A stretch of 64,000 nucleotides of DNA from Chrysaora quinquecirrha (Eukaryota > Cnidaria > Scyphozoa > Semaeostomeae > Pelagiidae), in assembly GCA_014526335.1 (NCBI GenBank), contig JACTAT010000265.1, positions 91,901-155,900 on the forward strand. The letters are read 5' to 3'. A program made the translations under genes and the position numbers. A model generated the notes under the pieces. That model made no database searches. It worked only from the letters and a program-made list of their open reading frames with translations, and was not told where the DNA came from. This document shows positions 10,863-25,200 of this stretch, piece by piece; positions within the stretch are counted from its first letter, which is position 1; every line of letters begins with the position of its first letter.

Positions 10863-11015
10863 CAGGTCTGCTTTTTTGATTGGTGCATTTCGATCCACTT
10901 ACTGGTATAAATTCCGTCTTAGAAAATTTTTTCGGTCTCTTTCTGACGTTTATAATCTAAGGATTGTCAGACGAAAAAAATGTTTTGCTCTTAAAAAGAT
11001 TTGTACAACTCGAAG
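10863..11015 (+). repeat. CCAAT/TATA/hairpin dispersed repeat, partial copy
   Basis: Shows GATTGGTGCATTTCGA, GGTATAAATTCCG, TTCTGACGTT and GTCAGACGAAAAAA in the same order and spacing as the copy at 985-1215. The hairpin is mutated (TATAATCTAAGGATTGTC). Confidence 0.6.
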
Positions 11016-11729
11016 AGTCAAGCTGTCATAGGAAAAAAATCCTGGTTTAATCTTACAACTTCATCATTTTGTTCTGTAGTTTTACCATATTTAGCATCTT
11101 GGATAACTTGATCCTTGTAAAATAATCCAGGCAGAATGAAATGAATTGTTCCGCTGTTTACAAAGTTTAAAAACTTGGCTGCCCTTACACGAGAATAACC
11201 TAAGGTCTAACCGCAATGACGCCAAGTAAACTGAGAAATTCTTCATTTGAGATTTCCAGGCTGCTTTGTTGCCAGGGGGGGTTGTTTCTAACCTAGGCTT
11301 ATACGTGGGCTCCACAAACAAAGCGACAAAAAATGATGCCATAATGTAAAAAGTACAATATTCTCTTAATAACAAGGGAGGCTCAGCCCGCTTGCGACCC
11401 CCAGCTCTACACCTCTGAAAACGTCCACTTTGTCAAACGCTCCATGTGTCCAGTCCGTGTTTTGTCGCTCTGTGCACTGTCCAACCAAGCACCCGTCTCC
11501 GTCCTGGATCATTTGAAACTTGACAAATCCTGCCAAGTGTTTTTAATTTAAACAAGGTTTGTGGTTTTTTATCTTTCCTTTGATTCTTTTTTCAATGTTT
11601 AATCTCGTTGGATTTTTCCTTCGAGTTGGGAGGCATTTTCCTTTAATAAGTCGTACTTTTTGGCTTAATTCCAATTTACAATCCTGTAAGGCTCTTTGTA
11701 ACAAGCGCATGCGTATGAATTGAAGATCC

Positions 11730-13395
11730 TATTCAATTTGGTATGAAATGAAGATTCTAATAAAGAAATTTTGAATCGAGGGTGCTAATGACTAAAGTAT
11801 GAAATGAAGATGCTAATGAATGTGATATGAAATGCAAGATGTTAATGAACACCGTCTGAAATGAAAATACTAATGAATATGATATGCAATGAAGATGCTA
11901 ATGAATGTGGTATGAAATGCAAGATGCTAATGAACACCGTATGAAATGAAAATACTAATGAATATGATATGCAATGAAGATGCTAATGAATGTGGTATGA
12001 AATGCAAGATGCTAATGAACACCGTATGAAATGAAAATACTAATGAATATGATATGCAATGAAGATGCTAATGAATGTGGTATGAAATGCAAGATGCTAA
12101 TGAACACCGTATGAAATGAAAATACTAATGAATATGATATGCAATGAAGATGCTAATGAATGTGTATGAAATGCAAGATGCTAATGAACACCGTCTGAAA
12201 TGAAAATACTAATGAATATGATATGCAATGAAGATGCTAATGAATGTGGTATGAAATGCAAGATGCTAATGAACACCGTCTGAAATGAAAATACTAATGA
12301 ATATGATATGCAATGAAGATGCTAATTAATATGATGTGAAATGAAGATGCCAATAAATGAAGTTTGGAATGAAGATGTTAATGAATACTGTATGAAATGA
12401 AGATGCTAATGAATATGATATGCAATGAAGATGCTAATGAATGTGGTATGAAATGCAAGATGCTAATGAACACCGTATGAAATGAAAATACTAATGAATA
12501 TGATATGCAATGAAGATGCTAATGAATGTGGTATGAAATGCAAGATGCTAATGAACACCGTATGAAATGAAAATACTAATGAATATGATATGCAATGAAG
12601 ATGCTAATGAATGTGGTATGAAATGCAAGATGCTAATGAACACCGTCTGAAATGAAAATACTAATGAATATGATATGCAATGAAGATGCTAATGAATACG
12701 GTATGGAATGAAGATGCTAATGAGTACTGTGTATGAAATGAAGATGCTTGTGAACACCGTAAGAAATGAAGATGCTGATTGAGATGGTATGAAATGAAGA
12801 TGCTGACGGAGATGTTATGAAATGAAGATGCTAATGAATGTGGTATGAAATGCAAGATGCTAATGAACAACGTATGAAATGAAGATACTAATGAATATGA
12901 TATGATATGCAATGAAGATACTAATGAACACCGTGTGAAATGCAGATACTAATGATTATGATATGAAGTGAAGATGCAAATGAGTACTGTATAAAATGAA
13001 GATGCTGATTGAGATGGTATGAAATGAAGATGCTGACGGAGATGTTATGAAATGAAGATGCTAATGAATGTGGTATGAAATGCAAGATGCTAATGAACAA
13101 CGTATGAAATGAAGATACTAATGAATATGATATGCAATGAAGATACTAATGAACACCGTGTGAAATGCAGATACTAATGATTATGATATGAAGTGAAGAT
13201 GCTAATGAGTACTGTATGAAATGAAGATGCTGATGGAGATGGTAGGAAATGAAGATGCCGATGAATGCAGTATAAAATGAAGATGTTAATGAATACTATG
13301 TGTGAATACTATATGAATTCAGTATGAATTGAAGATCCCGATGAATATGGTATGAACTGAAGATTTTATTAAATATGGTATAGACCAACTTTGAT
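11730..13395 (+). repeat. 28-bp minisatellite with 85-bp higher-order repeat
   Basis: Units of about 28 bp built on ATGAAATGAAGATGCTAATG and GAATATGGT. From about 11870 to 12670 three unit types (28, 29 and 28 bp; ATATGATATGCAATG, TGTGGTATGAAATGC, CACCGTATGAAATG) repeat as a fixed 85-bp block in that order. Later units (12.7-13.3 kb) show a different long block, near-duplicated at 12770-12950 and 13008-13190. The same unit occurs in opposite orientation at 21199-21400 and 45590-46015. Confidence 0.93.
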
Positions 13396-14104
13396 GTATA
13401 AAACGAAGTTACTTATTGATATGGTCTATAGCTTACTTTGTATACATATATGTTACGCAACCTTACCGCTGACTGTTTAATTTTGTTGTTGTGTGGCGGA
13501 AAATCGGTGCCCTATCTCGTACATACAATTCGCTAAACAATCAAAAAATGTTTCAGACTGATATTTTGGTTAACCATTCACACAAAAACCTTTTATTGAG
13601 GTTTTAAACCAGTGTTGCTTAGGCCACCTAATAGCAAATATCTATACTGTTTCTTTATGAATTTTACTTAAATGATTAAGATTCTTATCTATTAACTAAA
13701 TTGTCGCTTCCTGAGCCAATGAAACACAAGTTATCGATTGTTGTACCCTGTATTCATGTAATTAACTAGGAAAAATTCAGTACAGATGAACTCTATAAGA
13801 GATGTTCCCAGTTTAAGAGTTTTTGTTAAGTTGAAAAGAAACCTCTTTTTAGAAATCCCAGAACCCACGAGCGTTTTCGTGAAAAGTCATGAAATAAAAT
13901 AGAAATTTCTTATAGGTAAAACCCACCAGGCTTTCTCGTCGAAATCATGAAACTCTTCCCGAATGGACAAAAAGATCAACTACGTAAAATTTAAGAAACT
14001 TTATCCCTTTGCAACTTCATCTTAAAATGTATGTTCATTTCGTACTATTCTCAAAACATTTAGCCTTTCTGAATCAATTAGTTGAGGTGTACCTGTGTTT
14101 CGTT
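13396..14104. other. Gene-free stretch, nothing recognised
   Basis: AT-rich sequence without an exon-like frame or a repeat with a definable unit. Confidence 0.4.
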
Positions 14105-14760
14105 ATGATAATAATGATTTTGATTTTAATTATGATTGTGCTTATGATTATGGTTATGACTCTGATTATCTGTCATAATCAGGATTGCAATTATTAGTTT
14201 ATGATGATCGATGATGGTGATGATTATGATCTATGAAGATTGACGATGATCGGTGTTGGTGATGGTGATGGTGATGAGCGATGATGATCTATGATCTATG
14301 ATAATGATCGACGATGGTGATATTGATAATGATATTGATTATGATGGTGATGATCCATGATGATTATGATGATGATCGGTCTTGATATTGGTGATAAAGT
14401 TTATGTTGATGATAATGATGATGGTAGTGATGATGATGATGATTGTGATGGTGATCGCTGATGATGATGATGTGATTATGATGATGATGATGCTGATGAT
14501 AAAGCTTATATTGATGATGATGATGATAATGATGATGATAATGATGATGATGGTGATTATGATGGTGATCGCTGAAGATGATGATGATGATCTGATGATG
14601 ATGATGATGTGATGATGATGATTATGATTATGATAATTATGATCATGATTATAATTATAATTATGATAATGATAGTAATAATAATGATAATGGTGCTGAT
14701 GATTATCGATGGTGTTGATGCTGACAATCGATGATGATAATGATGATTATAGTGATGCTA
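14105..14760 (+). repeat. GAT/ATGATG-rich imperfect microsatellite
   Basis: Imperfect (GAT)n and (GATGAT/TATGAT)n tract. The open frame at 14382-14612, read as poly-Met/Asp/Ile, is an artefact of the repeat. A similar short tract is at 33740-33860. Confidence 0.9.
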
Positions 14761-14840
14761 TCAATCAGTTTGTGAATCGTTCTTGCTTGCCCCAAAACAC
14801 AAACATTCAGAATGTTTTTGTTTCTTATTTTCTTTTACAG

Positions 14841-14922
14841 AGATCAAGAAACATCTGATGATTGACAAGTAGACATTGCTGTGGAAATTGTTCTTGCGAG
14901 AGCCTATAGGGATGCCTTAGAG
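14841..14922 (+). other. Possible 5' UTR exon of the hnRNP L-type gene
   Basis: An 82-nt segment bounded by a strong acceptor (TCTTTTACAG) and a strong donor (GTAAGA). All three frames contain stops, so it is not coding. It lies about 950 bp before the start codon of the hnRNP L-type gene on the same strand, which suits a leader exon. It contains two very short upstream open frames. Transcript data would decide. Confidence 0.35.
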
Positions 14923-15869
14923 GTAAGAATCTTTTTTGGAAACGTGCAGTGCACCTATTTCATCAACGCAAACATTCGATAAAGTTTATTTCAAAGCGAA
15001 CCAACGACTTTTGTAGTTATTTTAGCCCTTTGCTTAAAGACAAGAAAACTCCACTAGAATGGATGGGAGGTTAATAAAAATTGAAAACCAATTTCCATTT
15101 CATAACTTTTATTGCTTCGAAAATATATTCGGCGCTCCTCGGCGAGTTTCTGTAAATTTTGAAGACTGCTTTGTGAATTTAGAAAGTAAATTTTGCCCTA
15201 ATTCAAGAAACCATATAATGAGATTTTTTGAAAAGTTTCTTATAAAAATGATTGTTGCATTAAAATGCATGTTCTTTAGGTTGTACACTGCCTTCTTGTG
15301 TCTACATTATAATCAAAAGTTTCGGACGATTAAACATGTGGACAAGATTTTGTCCGAAAGATTCTTTATGCTGCACTCTGCCTTCTGCAAAAGCAACGAA
15401 AGTTCGGGACACAAAATTTCATTTAGATTCGCAGAAAAATTTTCCTAGTCTAACGTTGCCTGTGGGAATTTCTTGCACGGTACGAAAATGAACATTTTAT
15501 TGTAGCTAATTTTCAATAATTTTGTTTGCTGGTAAGCCAGAAAGCATTTAATTTCTGGTTGAAAACTTTTTAATTAGCGAGGAAATTAAATTTAACTATT
15601 TTTGGTGAATTTTATCGGATTTTAAACCCAAATTTTGTGAAAATCTCCGGCTTTTAAATGCCGAAAAAGTTTAAAATGTTTGATCGTGGTTTTCGAGTAT
15701 TCAGAACCGAAAAAAGATTTGAAAAGTTATACAATAACAGTTTTGTGAGTATCCATTGTTATGCTAATCACATGTCTGGTTTCCATGCCCCTCTATTGTC
15801 TTGGTTCGTATTTACCATTTGTGGCCACTTGCAGATTTTTAACTGTATAACAAATACGATGCTGGGTAC

Positions 15870-16221
15870 ATGAACATGGCGGACGGTACAACGGAGTCTC
15901 TCTTCCTAACATTTCCAACTTATGATCACAGTAAACGTCTAAGAAGAGACAGCCATTTATCCGCCTTTACAGTTCAAAACAGCTTTTCGTATAGCTCTGG
16001 ACTTGAGCTTAGCAGCCGCTCGTATCCTAACTCACTCGCAACTTCGGACACTAATATTGGCTTCATCGAGCAGCAGCCGGCAAATCATGTCGATTACGAT
16101 CTTAGCAATGCTGGGAGCAGAAAGTTCGATGCTTTCTACGACACACTTGGCACGAATGGCTTTAGTAGTTTTCTCGGCTTCGGGAATGGCTTTCATGGAA
16201 ATGCTAGATCAATTCAAAATG
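15870..16221 (+). CDS. HNRNPL: hnRNP L-type coding exon 1
   Basis: Residues 1-117, a Ser/Asn/Phe-rich low-complexity N-terminus. The first ATG is 15870; an in-frame ATG at 15876 has the better context (AACATGGCGG) and may be the true start, giving 658 aa. Donor GTAAGA, phase 1. The link to exon 2 rests on phase agreement and position, not on homology. Confidence 0.75.
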
Positions 16222-19200
16222 GTAAGAATTTGTTTTCAAGAAGGCTTTCAAATGCCTGTATTCCGTGACCGAATTTTCTGCAGGTTATTTGCCTAAAACC
16301 ACAACACTAAGAAGCACGGCATATGAACACTTTAGGAGTGAAAGCGTGCCGATTTTCTGCCTATTATTAGCCAAATAAACTTGTAAACTTGCGTGCGAAA
16401 GATTAAGTGAGGCGTTTTTACCAACATGCAAAATCACAAAGCCAAACTTAAGCTTCAAACTTGAATATTAATGACTTGAATTTTGCTGAATTTTTTCGAA
16501 ATGTTGTTAAAGTTTGGACATGTGCGTTTTATCGATAAACCTTGAACTTTACGGTGCCTTGATCTGTTTTTCCTACAAGTAACAAATCGCAAGCATTTTC
16601 CTGATTTGAGCGACTTTTAGATTTGCCCCATAATTGAAGGCACACCCTTAACATTTCAGTCAAAATTTACAGTTCTGATTTCGTAAAACGAAATCAGAAA
16701 CTTTTGCAAAGTATCAACCGGTCCGTTCGCAGAAAGAGTTTCTTTTTCAAACATCTAAATTAAATCAACGCGAGCTATCCTATTTCTAGATAAATTTGCT
16801 AAACTCGCAGCTGAGTTAAAAATACATTTATTATAGTAAATTTATTTTCTGAAATTTGATAACTAATTTGAAACGAGTGTCCACGCCAAATTTTACGCCT
16901 ATCTATTTCGAACAAAATTTGCTAAAATGGAAGAAAATTTCTACTTTTACGATCAGACATTTAAACAAAGCCTTTGTTGTGGAAAACACGTAAATTCCCT
17001 TCCAACCACATTCATAATTCACAGTTAAAAGCTGGTTTAATATGTTAACTAAATATGTTAATTTATTTCGGTTTTGAGTATTTAGAGGTCATACTTTATT
17101 TTATTTTCTCACTAAGAAACTGTCGTCAAAAACTGTCTTGTCCCGTCCGAAAATTTTGCTACCTTTACTAGAAAGCTGGCCTAACTTCAAGATTTTCGGA
17201 AATTTAGGAAACTATGGGTTATAATAAACAAATAACATTCTATACAATGTTTAGCAAATTAAGTTTTATTTTCAAATAAAGCTCGCGGAGATCCATGCAC
17301 TAAATTAGAGGACGCTTAGAGGACGGGTAACCTGGTCATAACGTGGCCTTAAACATATTCTACCAGTTTTTAAATAAAATTTAATTAATGTCTGCTCAAA
17401 TTACCGTGTAACTTTGATAATTGGTTTTTTTTCTATCTAAATTGTATTTATTTTGCACGATCAAAACATCGCTGAATTTGAGTTTGAATTCAAGCATTGC
17501 AATGGTTTCCTAATTTCAAAATGGCTGCCATTTTGTAGCACATGGCATGTGAAAGGCTGTTGTAATTCTATCTTAAATCCCCCTGACTTCCATAATCTTT
17601 CCACCCATATTAAAAATATAAGTACCCTGGCTTATGTATGAAATAAGTTAAACGCTTAATTACAGGTAAAAATGTTTCAAATTTGCATGACTGAGTTTCT
17701 CGCCATTTTTTGGCACACAACGTCTTTAGCGGTTTGTAGTCAGAAATCGTACACAAAAATAACAACTTTTGACCGCTCAAAACAGCGTTTGAGATTTCTG
17801 CGAAAACAAAAGTTTCCCGAGGTTTCTGTTGTGTTTCTGTGAAACAAGAAAATCTCACACGAACGTTTTTCTTAGCGAGTACTGGTGCTTTTTTGCAGGG
17901 TTTTGCATCGCCCAAACGTTGATAACCGCTCATATGCCTATTTCTAACTTAGTCTCGAATCTTGCCTACAGTATTCCTTGCAAACCTGCCTTAGAATAAC
18001 GGTACATCACCTTAAAGCTACTTGATTTAACCTTTCATTAAAAGGCTCCATTTTCTTAAGGAACTAAGGCTTGCATTTTGAAAAATTAAAGGCCACCTTT
18101 TCGATTTGAGCGCAGTCGAGCGAGCTTGAACAACGCCAAGAACAAGAACTAAGAACTGAGCATGCCTGGTCGAGTCCCGGGGGTACTTCCATTGGTCGTT
18201 ATATTAGACGTGTCGCCCAAATGGGTAACTTATTCAGCGCCAATTTTCCTACATATGGGTTGATTTCTCGTAAAGAATCTCTGCACAGCACATGGGTAGT
18301 AAATATGTAAAAAAATTTAGACATGCATTACTTTGAATAGCCTGATAAAAAAGTTTTAGTTTTCAGCGCAACTGCCTTTTCGCCGCATTTTGAGCTGCCT
18401 CAGGTGTTTAATTGGGTTCTAACATTTGAGGTATTGGTACAAATGGGCAAAATATTTCGTTGTTTTTCTATACATGGGTACCACGACAAACAGAATTTAT
18501 CGGTAGACATGGGTGGGTTTGGAAAAACTGGGCAGCACGTCTAGTCATTTGAACAATTAAGTACCCCCGGGATCGAATCCACTAGATCTGAGGGGCAATT
18601 CACCGCTTGGGAATCTCCCACACCCCTAAAGTAAGCTCTATAAATTTCACAGAAATATCTTTGTTTCAACAAGAGTCTCGTACCCCTTTTGGCAGAATGA
18701 GATGAGATGGTCCTTCAACAAGATCTGTGCTCGATCTATGCTAAACCAAAATGGCCACCACATAGAAATTCATGGTTTCCCGTTTCTTAGGCCTTTGTTT
18801 TCCTGCTTAGTTTCATAACATTTCACAAATAAACAAGTGGTTTTTTAGTGTTTCAAATCAGCTGTTTCTTATAGAAAAGGGTGTGTTATGTAATATCCTA
18901 ATGATTTTTAATCTTCTTTAAACTTTGGAAATAATAATTCTATTTCAAATGTCATCCACTTTGAAAACACTGGTAGAAATTAGTTGTGGTTGTAATTTAC
19001 ATAACCAAATCTGACAACCAAAAACAAAGAGTTATGTGAAATGTAACAACAGAGAAAATGTCAGTTCTAAGGGTTATGTACAAGAGTAAACCTTTTCAAC
19101 GAGGTCTGGGTCGGCGCGACCTTTTCCGGAAAATGGTAGACATGTTGAGGAAGGGAATCCTCTCCACGTGCAAAGGCCGGAATTGCAGTCGTTTCAGGAG

Positions 19201-22200
19201 AGATATTGGAGCCAATTTTGCTTCAAATTCGCGTTGAGAAAGTGCCAGTTTATCTGCTCTAGAGGCATTAATTCAAGCATCTTCTTTTTGTGTGTTACTT
19301 GCACCTTGTTTCCCGAGTTGAGTGTCTACAGTTATGTTTAACAGTCGCAGTTTGCAGTCGCAGTTTCCTTTTCTCTTTTTTCTTCCATTATTCAAGAATT
19401 AGAAGTAAAATCTGCTGCACCTACTCTCCTAAAGCGACTGCAATCAAGATCTTTGCGGGCAGAGAGGATTCCCTTACTCCAGATATCTACCATTTTCCAG
19501 AAAAATGTCGCACCGACCCAGATCTCTTTCAAAAGCCTATTCGCTGTTCCATAATTCATCTGTCCTGGCGTGTAGTTAACCATGTAACCATGTAACCATT
19601 CAACAACCATAACCAACATAGACTTGATACATTTCGTCTCCTTCCAGAAACAGCAACAACAGCCTCTAACAGCAACAATAACTAACCTACAATCATGGCA
19701 AAAATTTAGTCGTGCACACATATTGGCCGGGGGCCCCCTCCCCCACCCGGGAGGGGGGGGGGCGCTACCATCAAGTTGTCTCACACGATTTTGACCAGGA
19801 TTGTAGTTGCTGTTTTCTCTTATTCCCTCAGAGCGGTGGGAGTGTGGTGCAGCAGAATGTTATAAGCCCATGACCCATATCCATTAATTTGTATAATGTT
19901 GTTACAATATGCAGTTCTGGTTGGGGCTATAGGTAGAAATTAGATGTAGAAATTAGAAGTTAAATGTATAACCTATTTGTAAACTTTTAGTAACGTTTCT
20001 TGGTTTTGGAATTTTTAATTTAGTAGCAGTTTCTTGCAGAGTTTCTTAACTTCCCAAGAATGAAACCTTTCCATTTCTCCGAAACTCACTGGGAGTTTCG
20101 AGTGTAGAATTTTGAGTTTAGAATCACAAACTAAATAATTAGTAAATAATTAGTAAATAGTTGGTTGCTTAGAGACACAATACCTACCTTGCTTTTGCAA
20201 CTGTAGAAAGCAAACAAAAGAGTCGAAGAAAAGCGAACAGAGACCCAAAACAATTTGTTTTAGAAGGAAAACAAAATTAAAGAAAACATTCAGCATGTTT
20301 TTCTATTAGACTTGTCCCAAGTCCCTAGCTTTCTCTCATATTGAATTGAATTGATGTTGTTGTTGTTCGCTCCAAGTTTGAGCGGCCAGCAATTCAATTC
20401 AATAGCGATAACTACGACTCAGGTAATAAGTATATTGTTCTATAAGAAGCCAGTTTAATAAATTCTTTGGCTCCATTTTTTTCAAAAAGAACTGAGCAAC
20501 CGGTTGCCTCTCCCTGTTCCCCACACACCAAAATATTCTGATTTTTCACCGAATCCAAATAGTAATAGTGATACCTTTGAAAGCGACCCCAAACGGGTAA
20601 TGACGAAAAGGGTCGTGTCCAACGTCCACCACGGATCCAAGCATCATATCTTTATGGGATATGGAGGTTCCTCCTTATACTGGTGAAATGTCCAAAAACT
20701 TAAGAAACGTTACCAGAAGAATTGGGCCTAAATCTCCTGCAAGAAAAATGACCTAAACAAGTAGAAAATATTATTTTCAGTGTACCAAAGTTGTCATTCG
20801 TAAAAAGGCAAGGGTTACTTTCTTCTGCAAAAATGTCCGAATTATACACTATAAACTTATGTATAACCTAACTCATATATAATTATAAAGCCTTACATAT
20901 AAACTTTGTCTTTAAATTTAATGAATTTGAATCGTTTGTTTTTTTCTTTTTGTCTATTTAAATGTTTATTTATTATTTTTGTAGCGATTGAAAATCACAA
21001 CATGCCTGCTTCAAGAGTCGTCCATTGCAGAGCAGTTGCTGATGGTTGCAAGGAAACGGACCTCGTTTCGGCTATGAGACAGTTCGGAAAAATCAAGTAA
21101 GCTCGACTTTGTTGCTCTTCCCTCTGTCAACCGTAGCTGTTAATTTTCTGCCCTCTCAACCCAACGCCTTGGCCAAACGATCAAACATTGTTATGAAGCT
21201 TCATTTCATACGGTGCTCATCAGCATCTTCATTTCTCACTGTATTAATTGGCATCTTCATTTTATACCGTATTCATTAGAATCTTCATTTGACATCTTGA
21301 TCATTAGCATCTTCTTCCATACTTCATTTATCGGCATTTTTATTTCACACCATATCCATTAGCACCCTCGATTCATAGTGTATTTATTAGAATCTTCATT
21401 TACACTTTTTTTAATAAGCAACCGCTCAATAAGCAACTAGGGCTGAACTGACCTTAACATTAAGCAACTTGAGGGCTCAATTGAATTCTGTAAGCAACTA
21501 AGAAGTCAAACAACCAAGCTTATACGCTTTCTTGTTGTTAGGAAATTGTTTGTTTTGCATGTTGAAGTTCTTTAGCTAACGTTTTTCCACTTACTGTCTC
21601 CCAAAAGTCGTGTTATAGGCCTAACAGTTGAGGATTTTGACCCGCAAAGTCAGGGGTGGTTGTTAGGTAAAAAAAGGTTAAGCAACTTTTAAGCAACTTT
21701 GAGGGCTGGACAAAAGTCAAGTTGCTTATTACGAAAAAGTGTATACCACATGAATAGGATCGTCATTTCATGCAACATTCATCAGCATCTTCTTCTGAAA
21801 CCGTTTACGTTAAGAGGTTTCAAACATTGTTTCAAACTGGCTTGTCAAGTATAATATTTTGTTGTGTAGACTCTTGGACGTACCCCATCGTATGTTAACA
21901 GTTAAAGCCGTTAAAACCTGCATGTAAGAGCCTAAGTTTTTGGACACAGTCTGAGTTGGTCCTTACACGTTTTTTTTATAAGGAACACCTTTATAAGGAA
22001 CTCGAGGCTGAAAATTCCCAAAAAATTAAGGAACTTTAAGGAACTGTCGAGGCTCGGATGAAAAACTAAGAAACTCTTTCTTAGAGAACAAGATGGTTTA
22101 TACGAAAAAGGAACAGAAGTACAATATATTTCCCATCGTTCTTCCCCAAAAGGCTCCTTTTATACACTTTTTTCAATAAGCAACTTGACTTTCGTCCAGC

Positions 22201-25200
22201 CCTCAAGAGTTGCTTAACATATCTAGGGTTTCAGCCGCCACAGAATGCCTGGTACCCCCTAAAGCCTTTTATTTTGGCTCTTTTCTGGCTTCTCAACGTA
22301 ACTGACAAGTTTGCAAGGATGTACAGTATAAAGAAAGCTATTTCACTAGAAATTTTAGCACAATCTCAGCCCTGGTTGCTTATTGAACGGTTGCTTATTA
22401 AAAAAAAAGAGTGTATTTAAAGTTATAAATGAAGAATAGTTTCTATGAATTTGTTGTAAAAATTAGTATTTATACATCCCATGGCAAGGAACAGTACTGT
22501 ATAAGGAACTTTCAGCCTCATTTCGTTGAAAAATTAAGGAACTCCAGCCTCAACTCAGCCCAAAGGTTCCTTATAAAAAAAACGTGTATGGAAAATGGTA
22601 TACCGAAATAGCGATGTAGGTTCTTGAAAAACAAAGCATGGTTCAAAGGTTGGCAGCTTTTACATGCCAGGCTAAAATCATTGCCTTCAGTGTGTAATGT
22701 TTCGGAGTCCGCGAAAATAGGTTAACTCGCGCAAGTTGTATGAAACACGGAGTTGATGGATAGCAAACTATTCATCGTCAGGCTGAAATGGTTCTTATTT
22801 TTTGTTCCAAAGTATGTAATTTCTGTTCTTATGTGCGGGTTTATACTGCGGCTTTTAAGTTCCTTCGAAATATCGCACCATAAATACTTTTTGTCGAATT
22901 CGGTTCAAATAAAGTTTACTGAAGTGAAACGGGGTATTGCTATCCCGCATTGAATTACTTGGGACCACAGGTCGTGGCTTGCAAATCTTGTTTTCCTAAA
23001 AGACCGACAGAACCTTATTTGGTAAGAACTCATAAAAATGAACATATTGAAATGTATTATCTGGCCACAGGATGTCGCAATAAACAATGGGTATCTTTTA
23101 ACTGTTGATCTTTGCAGTCTGGAGTTTAAAATTGCGGTTGCATTACCAAATACCACAAGGTTTCCAGCATTGTCTAGAATTTCTGAAGATGTATCTGTTT
23201 TCAGCATTTTGTCTGAAAGTTATGCTAATTCAAAGGATTTTGCCGATTTCTTTTTTTTCGGCCTTTCATACTAATTTAAATCTTATCTTATGCTTGATAA
23301 ATATTATTAAACGAATCAGTAAAGATAATCTGCCATTTTGCTTGCAAGTCGGCCCTCATGAAATGGCCTCTATCCCAGTTAATGCGCAGTGTCCAATCAT
23401 TGCCATTGTCACACACGAGGACTCCAAATATAGGCGAAAAATTCTGTCACGTGTCAATATTTGCCGACCTTGAAAAATAGGCAGCTGAGTTGATTGGGAA
23501 ACCCTGAATCAAAGCCGAACAGGATAGTGTTTGTCACGACTTAGAACAAGTCACAACTTTAGCCCTTGGCCAAACGATCAAACATTATTTGTAAAGATTT
23601 GAAGTTTGCTTATTAAGCAATGTTTTAACGTTTAGCCACGTCCAAAAACATTGCTTGACAAGCAAAGGTAACAAACTTAGTGGCGTGATGTTTTGAAAAG
23701 TTCAAAAACATTTTTTGCCTGACGCAAGTTAAATTGTACGATAAACATTGTTTTGAAACGTGGCCAAAGGCTAAAACATTTTGCTTGACAAGCTAATTTC
23801 AAATGTTTGATAAACAATGTTTGATTATTTGGCCAGGGCCTTGGAAAGTACACTCTTTTTTTAATAAGCAACCGCTCAATAAGCAACTAGGGCTGAACTG
23901 ACCTTAACATTAAGCAACTTGAGGGCTCAATTGAATTACTGTAAGCAACTAAGAAGTCAACCAACCAAGCTTTTATTCTCTTTCTTGTGTCAGGAAATTG
24001 TTCTTCGTTCTTATGTTTTGCATGTTTAAGTTCGTTAGCTAACGTTTCTCCACTTACTGTCTTCCAAAAGTCATGTTGTAGGCCTAACAGATGACGATTT
24101 TGACCTGCGAAGTCAGGGGTGGTTAGTAGGTACAAAAAATATTAAGCAAGGTTTAAGCAGCTTTGAGGGCTGAAATGTCTAAAATTTTAAGCAACTTTGA
24201 GGGCTGGGCGAAAGTCAAGTTGCTTATTAAAAAAAGAAAGTGTACACAAAAAATTGTCACAGTCCAGCGCGGGTCTCTTTGCTAACCATAGTGATTGCCA
24301 TACGATTTTCCTTGGTAAAAGTCGTGTGTCAATAATGCCCATATTTGGATAATATTTGGATTGCCACGCGTTTTGCTTGGTAAAAGTCATGTGATAGAAG
24401 TGATAGAATTATGCCCATATTTGGATTTAACGTGGCTGACAGTAGCAATGATTCGACAAAGAATGCCGTCAAGCATAAAAGACGATGTTTCAAACTTCTG
24501 TGGAAATTAGCATAATTTTCAAACAAAGTTGCTGAAAACTGACACATCTTTTGAATTTCCAGACAATGCTAGAAACAATAATTGCATTTTGTGGTATTGG
24601 GTTATATAACATAATTAAGAAACTCTAGACTGCAAAATTCAACAGTTAAAAATATCCATTGTTTTCTGTGACTTCCCGTGGCCCCGTGGCCGGATGATAC
24701 ATTTCGGTGTATCTAGTTGTAATATGTACCATATTGTTCCATAGTTCCATATCACTTAATTATGCCTTCGCATAATTATGCGGTTGAAATCTCTACCCTG
24801 GGCCCTACTGGGCCAAATGGTATTAGAATTCGCATTTTGGCCTATTAAGGGGCCTTTTTTCGTGCCAAACTACTCCTCTCTCTGAACGTGTATGCTGAAT
24901 GTGTTTCAGATAACTATATGTTCATCTTTATAGGCTAAATGCCTTTTGCCCCTTACTCCTTATACTATTATTATTATTTTTATTTATCTTTGTCTGGTTT
25001 TAGAGCCTTGACCTTGATGCCAAAACTACGACAAGCACTAGTTGAGTTTGAGGTATATATAAACGTGGTATATATTTATATATATAAAGGTATATATAAA
25101 TTGTCTTAATGCTTAGCCGTTAACACCGTTAAGGGAGTGCTGCTCCGGGGTAGAATGCAAGTATTACTTGAGTCTGTCGTGAGTATTTTGATATGAAAAT

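Noticed and set aside
11730..13395. CRISPR-like array (28-bp units)
   Set aside because: The units follow one another without unique spacers, and the DNA is from an animal nucleus.
14382..14612. Met/Asp/Ile-rich frame
   Set aside because: GAT/ATG microsatellite.
15059..15448. 129-aa open frame just before the hnRNP L-type gene
   Set aside because: No recognisable homology, no splice context, AT-driven composition.
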